From assembly GCA_015484715.1 (NCBI GenBank), contig WFUY01000534.1:1-5894 (forward strand): 5,894 nt of DNA. The letters are read 5' to 3'. Shown in pieces: positions 1 to 3,954 of this stretch (position 1 is its first letter; each line of letters begins with the position of its first letter). The notes below the pieces were generated by a model. It saw nothing but the letters and a program-made list of their open reading frames with translations. It was not told the DNA's origin and made no database searches. The translations under genes and the position numbers were made by a program. This stretch comes from Thermoflexales bacterium. Lineage in GTDB: Bacteria > Chloroflexota > Anaerolineae > S140-20.

Positions 1-585
1 ACCATCCCCACCCGACGCAGCCAGATCTTCTCCACCGCCCAGGATGGACAGACCAGCGTGGAGATCCACGTGGTGCAGGGGGAGCGCCCGATGGCGGCCG
101 ATAACAAGAGCCTGGGTCGCTTCATCTTGGACGGCATCCCACCGGCCCCGCGCGGCACCCCCCGGATTGAGGTGACCTTCGACATTGACGTGAACGGCAT
201 CCTCCATGTCTCCGCCAAGGATGAGGCGACGGGCAACGTCCAACAGATCACTATCCAACCCTCCAGCGGCCTGAGCGACGAGGAGATTGAGGCGATGATC
301 CGGGAGGCGGAGCGACACCGGGAGGAGGATCAGCACCGCCGGGAGTTGGTGGACGCCCGCAACCAGGCCGATGCCACCCTGTACCACGCCGAGAAGGTGC
401 TGCGGGAGCTGAGCGACTGGATCACGCCGGGGATGCAGGCCCAGGCGGAGCGGCAGATGGCCGAGGTCCGGGAGGCCCGTGAGCAGGAGGACCCGGCCCG
501 CATCCGTGAGGCTGTGGACCGGCTGCGCCGGCTCCTGCGGGAGATCAGCGCTCCCCCTCAACAAGAGGACACGACCACCCTCTGA
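1..585 (+). CDS. dnaK: Chaperone DnaK (Hsp70), C-terminal part, cut by left window edge
   Basis: ATP-dependent cytosolic Hsp70 chaperone that binds exposed hydrophobic peptide segments with DnaJ and GrpE. The reading frame is open from base 1 and gives 194 residues ending at TGA 583-585. They align by memory with E. coli DnaK from about residue 415 onward. Hallmarks of the substrate-binding beta domain are [13 protein letters not shown] (1-13), [16 protein letters not shown] (24-39), [16 protein letters not shown] (48-63) and GILHVSAKD (66-74). The helical lid starts near [10 protein letters not shown] (88-97). The ATPase domain lies outside the window. The GTG at 58 is internal to the domain and is not a start. 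The protein ends [13 protein letters not shown], without the acidic DVVDAEFEE-like tail common in bacterial DnaK. The dnaJ gene follows 52 bases downstream, the usual dnaK-dnaJ order. Family assignment is very secure. Confidence 0.97.
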   Translation, partial: TIPTRRSQIFSTAQDGQTSVEIHVVQGERPMAADNKSLGRFILDGIPPAPRGTPRIEVTFDIDVNGILHVSAKDEATGNVQQITIQPSSGLSDEEIEAMIREAERHREEDQHRRELVDARNQADATLYHAEKVLRELSDWITPGMQAQAERQMAEVREAREQEDPARIREAVDRLRRLLREISAPPQQEDTTTL

Positions 586-611
586 AAGCTAGCCACCTCG
601 GTCGTCCGTGG

Positions 612-630
612 AAGGAGGAAGCGAAGGAAA
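612..630 (+). promoter_or_regulatory. Ribosome-binding region deciding the dnaJ start
   Basis: Two purine-rich Shine-Dalgarno candidates precede dnaJ: AAGGAGG at 612-618 and AAGGAAA at 624-630. The second is about 7-9 bases from ATG 638, a normal spacing. The stronger GGAGG core is about 19 bases away, which is long. An in-frame GTG at 608 would place both inside the coding region and add ten residues not expected before a J-domain, so ATG 638 is preferred. Confidence 0.55.
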
Positions 631-637
631 GCCGGCT

Positions 638-1762
638 ATGGCTGCCAAGCGTGACTATTACGAGGTCCTGGGCGTCAGCAGGACGGCTTCCCAGGAGGAG
701 ATCAAGAAGGCCTATCGGCGGCTGGCCCGCCAGTACCACCCCGACGTCAACAAATCGCCGGACGCCGAAGCCCGCTTCAAGGAGATCAACGAGGCCTACG
801 AGGTGCTGGGAGACCCGGAGAAGCGAGCGGCCTACGACCGCTTCGGCCACGCGGGCCTCGGCGGTCAGGGGATGCCCGACTTCTCCGACTTCGGCCTCGG
901 CGGGCTGGGGGAGATCTTCGAGGAGTTCTTCGGCTTCGGTATGGGCGGTCGGAGCCGCCGTCGGGGGCCCCGGCGGGGCGAGGACCTACGGGTGGACCTC
1001 ACCCTGACCTTTGAAGAGGCGGTCTTCGGCTGTGAGAAGCAGGTGCGGGTCAACCGCTACGCCCCCTGCCCCCTCTGCCACGGCACCGGAGCCGAACCGG
1101 GCACCAACCCCGTCCGCTGCAACACCTGCGGTGGGGTGGGGGAGGTCCGCCGAGTGCAGCAATCCATCCTGGGCTCCTTCGTCAACGTCACCACCTGCCC
1201 CACCTGTGGTGGAACGGGGGAGGTGATCCCCATCCCCTGTCGGCGCTGTCGGGGTAACAAGCAGGTGCGGGTGACGCGCACGCTGACGGTGAAGATCCCG
1301 GCCGGCGTGGACGACGGCACGCAGATCCGGCTGGCCGGTGAGGGCGAGCCCGGCACCTACGGCGGTCCCCCCGGCAACCTCTACGTCGTCTTGCGCGTGC
1401 AGCCCCATCCCTACTTCCGCCGTCGCAACGACGACCTGATCCTGGAACTGCCCATCAACGTGGCCCAAGCTGCCCTGGGCGACCGCATTACCATCCCCAC
1501 GTTGGAGGGGGAGGAGGAGATCCGCATCCCGCCGGGCACCCAGACCGGCCAGATTTTCCGGCTGCGAGGCCGGGGGGTTCCCCACCTGCGGCGCAACGGG
1601 CGGGGCGACCTGCTCATCATCACCCACGTCGTCGTCCCCACTCAGTTGACCGCAGAACAGCGGGCCCTCTTCGAGAAGCTGGCCCAGACTTTGGGCCGGG
1701 AGAGCATCCCCCAGCAGGAGAAGGGCTTCTTCGAGAAGCTGCGGGAGGCTTTCAGCCTCTAG
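638..1762 (+). CDS. dnaJ: Chaperone protein DnaJ (Hsp40, class A)
   Basis: Co-chaperone that delivers unfolded clients to DnaK and stimulates its ATPase. The product is 374 residues, close to the 376 of E. coli DnaJ. The J-domain (about 5-70) carries the catalytic HPD tripeptide at 34-36. A Gly/Phe-rich linker follows (about 70-105, with [20 protein letters not shown]). The zinc-finger domain has four cysteine pairs: CPLCHGTG (144-151), CNTCGGVG (161-168), CPTCGGTG (187-194) and CRRCRGNK (201-208). All eight cysteines are kept, but the last repeat departs from CxxCxGxG at its final positions. The C-terminal client-binding domains extend from about 210 to 345. The start at ATG 638 gives the standard [12 protein letters not shown] opening. 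It is probably co-transcribed with dnaK. The TAG stop lies two bases before the serS promoter, with no convincing terminator of its own. Confidence 0.97.
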   Translation: MAAKRDYYEVLGVSRTASQEEIKKAYRRLARQYHPDVNKSPDAEARFKEINEAYEVLGDPEKRAAYDRFGHAGLGGQGMPDFSDFGLGGLGEIFEEFFGFGMGGRSRRRGPRRGEDLRVDLTLTFEEAVFGCEKQVRVNRYAPCPLCHGTGAEPGTNPVRCNTCGGVGEVRRVQQSILGSFVNVTTCPTCGGTGEVIPIPCRRCRGNKQVRVTRTLTVKIPAGVDDGTQIRLAGEGEPGTYGGPPGNLYVVLRVQPHPYFRRRNDDLILELPINVAQAALGDRITIPTLEGEEEIRIPPGTQTGQIFRLRGRGVPHLRRNGRGDLLIITHVVVPTQLTAEQRALFEKLAQTLGRESIPQQEKGFFEKLREAFSL

Positions 1763-1763
1763 C

Positions 1764-1792
1764 TTGACGCCCAGCGGGGGGCGTGGTATAAT
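1764..1792 (+). promoter_or_regulatory. Strong sigma-70-type promoter of the serS T-box leader
   Basis: TTGACG (1764-1769) and TATAAT (1787-1792) are separated by exactly 17 bases, and TG at 1784-1785 followed by G gives an extended -10. It begins two bases after the dnaJ stop. Transcription should start near 1799. The spacer contains an inverted repeat, ACGCCC (1767-1772) against GGGCGT (1779-1784), which could be an operator or chance in GC-rich DNA. It shares the string GCGTGGTATA with the promoter at 3486-3514. Confidence 0.85.
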
Positions 1793-1935
1793 CGCCTCCC
1801 AAACCGAGATGGACAACGACGATGACGGAGACGAGTAGGCCGGTGTCGGCTTCCAGAGAGCCGCCGGTTGCTGCGAGGCGGTAGTCGGGCCGGTCGAAAT
1901 CCCCTCCCGAGTCGCTCAGCGAACGCCAGGGGGGT

Positions 1936-2008
1936 ACTAACGCAAAGGCGCAGAGAACGCCGAGAGAACCCAAGGATTCCTCCGCGCCCTCGGCGTCTCG
2001 GCGGTGAA
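1936..2008 (+). repeat. Imperfect palindromic repeat inside the T-box leader
   Basis: Two 30-base arms (1936-1965 and 1979-2008) flank a 13-base loop (1966-1978). Aligned without gaps, 18 of 30 positions are complementary, plus one G-U pair. Conserved CGC and GAG triplets recur every 8-9 bases in the left arm (CGCAAAGG, CGCAGAGAA, CGCCGAGAG), and their complements in the right arm end GGCGGTGAA. From memory, similar CGCAAAGACGC...CGGTGAA palindromes are dispersed in many bacterial genomes, including Chloroflexota. No second copy is present in this window, so the dispersed nature is inferred. It lies between stem I and the IIA/B-like element and could fold as a surrogate stem II. Confidence 0.55.
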
Positions 2009-2109
2009 GAAAGCCCTCCCTCGGGTCAGTAAGGTGAGCCGGTTGCTCCCGTTACCGAGCACGGGTCTCCGACCCGCCGAGGTCCGCCGTCGCGAGGCGG
2101 CGGACGAAG

Positions 2110-2143
2110 CCAGGTGGCACCACGAGCGGCCCCCTCGTCCTGG
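2110..2143 (+). promoter_or_regulatory. T-box antiterminator
   Basis: CCAGG (2110-2114) pairs perfectly with CCTGG (2139-2143), and ACGAG (2122-2126) pairs with CTCGT (2134-2138). The 5' strand carries the classical 7-base bulge TGGCACC (2115-2121). In the bulge, UGGC is complementary to a tRNA 3' end GCCA, requiring discriminator G, as in tRNA-Ser. The right arms overlap the terminator's left arm (2128-2140), so the two structures exclude each other. Confidence 0.9.
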
Positions 2144-2162
2144 TTCGGATGAGGGGGCCTTT
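2128..2162 (+). terminator. T-box attenuator terminator before serS
   Basis: A perfect 13-bp stem (2128-2140 against 2147-2159, including one G-T pair) encloses the 6-base loop TGGTTC. It is followed by TTT (2160-2162) and then ACGTT, so the U-tract is short. It competes with the antiterminator and should form when tRNA-Ser is charged. It may also be the first terminator met by dnaK-dnaJ transcripts. Confidence 0.85.
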
Positions 2163-2190
2163 ACGTTGTGGGAACAACCTATCTCAAGAC

Positions 2191-2198
2191 GGAGGTGG
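2191..2198 (+). promoter_or_regulatory. serS ribosome-binding site
   Basis: GGAGGTGG lies with its GGAGG core 7 bases before ATG 2203. This decides the start: the in-frame ATG at 2149 lies within the terminator hairpin, has no Shine-Dalgarno of its own, and would add 18 residues of unrelated sequence. The site is well clear of the terminator stem, so control is at transcription rather than by hiding the ribosome-binding site. Confidence 0.85.
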
Positions 2199-2202
2199 AG
2201 CG

Positions 2203-3489
2203 ATGTTGGACCTGGCCTTCATCCGCGATCATCCTGACCTGGTGCGCGAGGCCCTGCGCAAGCGGAACACCGATGCCCCGCTGGACCGCATCCTGGAACT
2301 GGACGAACGGCGGCGTGCCCTGCTCAAAGAGGTGGAGGCGCTGAAGCACCAGCGCAACGTCGCCTCCAAGCAGATCGGGCGGACGAAGGATCCGGCGGAG
2401 CGGGAGGCGCGGATCGCCGAGATGCGGGCCGTCTCCGACCGCATCGCCGCCCTGGATGACCAGGTCCGGGAGGTCGAGACGGAACTGAAAGAGGCGCTGC
2501 TCTGGGTGCCCAACATCCCCCACGAGAGCGTGCCCGTCGGCCCCGACGAGGAGGCCAACGTCGTCGTCCGCCAGGAAGGGGAGCCCAAGACCGCCGACGA
2601 TTTCGGTTTCCGGCCCCTGCCCCACTGGGACCTGGGGCCGATGCTGGACATCATTGACTTCGAGCGGGGGGTGAAGCTCGCCGGCAGCCGTTTCTACGTC
2701 CTCAAGGGGATGGGAGCCCGGCTGCACCGGGCGCTGATCCAGTGGATGCTGGACATCCACGTCACCGAGAACGGCTACACGGAGACCTACCTGCCCCATA
2801 TGGTGCGGCGGGAGATGATGGTCGGGGCAGCCCAGCTCCCCAAGTTCGAGGACAACATCTACCACGATGCCGAGGAGGACTACTGGTTCATCGGCACGGC
2901 GGAGATCCCGCTGACCAACCTGCACCGGGACGAGATCCTGAGCGCGGACCAGTTGCCCCTCTACTACGTCGCCCACACGCCCTGCTTCCGACGGGAGAAG
3001 ATGAGCGCGGGGCGGGACGTGCGGGGGATCAAGCGGGTCCACCAGTTCGACAAGGTGGAGATGTACAAGTTCGTCCTGCCGGAGACCAGCTACGAGGAGT
3101 TGGAATCGCTGGTGGAGAACGCCGTGGACCTCTGCCGGCGGCTGGGGCTTCCGTACCGGGTGGTGGAGATCTGCACGGGCGACCTGGGGTTCGCCTCGGC
3201 CAAGACCTACGACATCGAGGCCTGGGCGCCGGGCAGCGGGGAGTGGCTGGAGGTCAGCTCCTGCAGCAACGTCGAGACCTTCCAGGCCCGGCGGGCCAAC
3301 ATCCGGTTCCGGCGGGAGAAGGGGGCCAAGCCCGAGTACGTCCACACCCTCAACGGATCGGGGCTGGCCCTGCCCCGGACCCTCATCGCCATCCTGGAGA
3401 CCTATCAGCAGGCGGACGGCAGCGTCGTCGTGCCCGAGGTGCTGCGCCCCTACATGGGCGGGGTTGAGGTGATTCGGCCCCCGGTTTGA
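2203..3489 (+). CDS. serS: Serine--tRNA ligase (SerRS)
   Basis: Class II aminoacyl-tRNA synthetase: activates serine with ATP and loads it onto tRNA-Ser in the cytosol. It also supplies Ser-tRNA(Sec) where selenocysteine is used. The product is 428 residues, a normal length. It opens [18 protein letters not shown], typical of SerRS. Residues about 30-100 form the two-helix coiled-coil arm that grips the long variable arm of tRNA-Ser. The catalytic core shows the GTAEIPL segment (231-237), motif 2 with [15 protein letters not shown] (261-275) and HQFDKVE (280-286), the serine-site segment EVSSCSN (350-356), and motif 3 [11 protein letters not shown] (384-394). No key residue seems missing. It has its own promoter and T-box leader. 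Its stop TGA (3487-3489) is embedded in the -35 box of the downstream tRNA promoter. Confidence 0.98.
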   Translation: MLDLAFIRDHPDLVREALRKRNTDAPLDRILELDERRRALLKEVEALKHQRNVASKQIGRTKDPAEREARIAEMRAVSDRIAALDDQVREVETELKEALLWVPNIPHESVPVGPDEEANVVVRQEGEPKTADDFGFRPLPHWDLGPMLDIIDFERGVKLAGSRFYVLKGMGARLHRALIQWMLDIHVTENGYTETYLPHMVRREMMVGAAQLPKFEDNIYHDAEEDYWFIGTAEIPLTNLHRDEILSADQLPLYYVAHTPCFRREKMSAGRDVRGIKRVHQFDKVEMYKFVLPETSYEELESLVENAVDLCRRLGLPYRVVEICTGDLGFASAKTYDIEAWAPGSGEWLEVSSCSNVETFQARRANIRFRREKGAKPEYVHTLNGSGLALPRTLIAILETYQQADGSVVVPEVLRPYMGGVEVIRPPV

Positions 3490-3514
3490 CACTTCAAGTC
3501 GAGCGTGGTATACT
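3486..3514 (+). promoter_or_regulatory. Strong promoter of the tRNA-Ser/Ser/Arg cluster
   Basis: A consensus -35 TTGACA (3486-3491) and TATACT (3509-3514) are 17 bases apart, with an extended -10 TG at 3506-3507. The -35 box contains the serS stop codon. Transcription should start near 3521, about 37 bases before the first tRNA. The leader can form a hairpin CGGGAG/CTCCCG (3526-3531/3541-3546), possibly a feature of the precursor RNA. Confidence 0.85.
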
Positions 3515-3557
3515 AAAACTGCCTTCGGGAGAGGACGAGCCTCCCGGCGGGCCACGC

Positions 3558-3647
<90 letters not shown>

Positions 3648-3662
3648 AACAGGAGAATACGC

Positions 3663-3751
3663 GGGGAGGTGCCAGAGTGGACGAATGGGGCCGCCTGCTA
3701 AGCGGTTAGGGGGCGAGAGCTCCCTCCAGGGTTCGAATCCCTGCCTCCCCG
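3663..3751 (+). tRNA. tRNA-Ser(GCU)
   Basis: A complete class II cloverleaf. Acceptor GGGGAGG (3663-3669) pairs with CCTCCCC (3744-3750), and the discriminator is G3751. The D-stem is CCA/TGG (3672-3674/3686-3688). Anticodon stem GCCGC/GCGGT (3690-3694/3702-3706) encloses loop CTGCTAA with anticodon GCT (3697-3699). The long variable arm AGGGGGC/GCTCCCT (3708-3714/3719-3725) has a GAGA loop. The T-stem is CAGGG/CCCTG with loop TTCGAAT (3732-3738). It is followed by CCT, so a full CCA is not encoded. It decodes AGC and AGU. Only 18 bases separate it from the previous tRNA, so a shared transcript is likely. Confidence 0.97.
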
Positions 3752-3761
3752 CCTAAGACGC

Positions 3762-3837
3762 GCCCCCGTAGCTCAAAGGATAGAGCGTTTGGTTGCGGAC
3801 CAAAAGGTTGCAGGTTCGAGTCCTGCCGGGGGTGCCA
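3762..3837 (+). tRNA. tRNA-Arg(GCG), CCA encoded
   Basis: A complete 76-base class I cloverleaf. Acceptor GCCCCCG (3762-3768) pairs with CGGGGGT (3827-3833), the outermost pair being G-T. The discriminator is G3834 and CCA 3835-3837 is encoded. The D-stem is GCTC/GAGC (3771-3774/3783-3786) with D-loop AAAGGATA. The base after GG is A, matching A20, a known arginine identity element in bacteria. Anticodon stem TTTGG/CCAAA (3788-3792/3800-3804) encloses loop TTGCGGA, giving anticodon GCG (3795-3797). T-stem GCAGG/CCTGC encloses TTCGAGT. GCG reads CGC and CGU directly. Most bacteria use ACG with inosine here, so the anticodon is unusual, but A20 and C35 support arginine. Confidence 0.92.
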
Positions 3838-3862
3838 GAAGCCGATTGGGGTTGCCAACACC

Positions 3863-3913
3863 TGCCTAAACGCCCTCCCCTTCTGCGACGCGAGAAGAGG
3901 AGGGCGTTTGGCA
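3863..3913. terminator. Long hairpin between convergent units, probable bidirectional terminator
   Basis: AAACGCCCTCC (3868-3878) pairs with GGAGGGCGTTT (3899-3909). After one C-A mismatch, CTTCT (3880-3884) pairs with AGAAG (3893-3897) around an 8-base loop. At the base, TGCC (3863-3866) and GGCA (3910-3913) extend the stem past a bulged T. It lies 25 bases after the tRNA-Arg and 41 bases past the stop of the convergent minus-strand gene. Stem-terminal T runs are only three bases on either strand, so efficiency is uncertain. Confidence 0.65.
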
Positions 3914-3954
3914 TTGCGGCCTAGGGTGACGACGGGAGTCGCCACCGAGAGCCG

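Larger units (their letters stand above)
1799..2162 (+). promoter_or_regulatory. T-box riboswitch (tRNA-Ser sensing) controlling serS
   Basis: Transcription-attenuation leader that reads the charging state of tRNA-Ser by direct binding. Stem I: GATGACGGAG (1821-1830) and the S-turn motif AGTA (1834-1837) are followed by GGCCGG (1838-1843), pairing with CCGGTC (1890-1895). The conserved AGAGAG bulge is at 1855-1860, and an apical stem CCGCC/GGCGG (1861-1865/1877-1881) closes GGTTGCTGCGA. The 3' strand GAA (1896-1898) leads to the specifier region, with Ser triplet TCC at 1905-1907 just before CGAGT; another TCC lies at 1900-1902. AGTAAG (2028-2033) and CCCGTTACC (2048-2056) look like the IIA/B pseudoknot element. 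Hairpins follow at 2062-2076 and 2082-2105. The T-box proper is CCAGGTGGCACCACGAG (2110-2126). The leader is long, about 400 bases to the start codon, because a repeat occupies the stem II position. The start coordinate is estimated from the promoter. T-box identity is secure; the exact specifier is less so. Confidence 0.9.

Noticed and set aside
986..1816. 276-codon minus-strand open frame opposite dnaJ
   Set aside because: It is antisense to a complete DnaJ, has no family resemblance, and its start would lie inside the T-box promoter region.
1936..2008. Possible CRISPR-like array from recurring CGC..GAG units
   Set aside because: The units are 8-9 bases apart with no spacers and are arranged as a single palindrome, not direct repeats.
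2149..2202. Upstream in-frame ATG extending SerRS by 18 residues
   Set aside because: The ATG lies in the terminator stem, has no ribosome-binding site, and SerRS proteins normally start MLDL as at 2203, which has GGAGG 7 bases before it.
2004..2237. 77-codon plus-strand open frame in the T-box leader, as a possible leader peptide
   Set aside because: It runs through riboswitch hairpins and into serS in another frame, with no ribosome-binding site or run of serine codons.
3706..3945. Minus-strand open frame of 79 codons containing RQDSNLQPFGPQPNALSFEL
   Set aside because: It is the antisense of the tRNA-Ser(GCU) and tRNA-Arg genes. Peptides of this kind are a familiar false annotation from tRNA loci.
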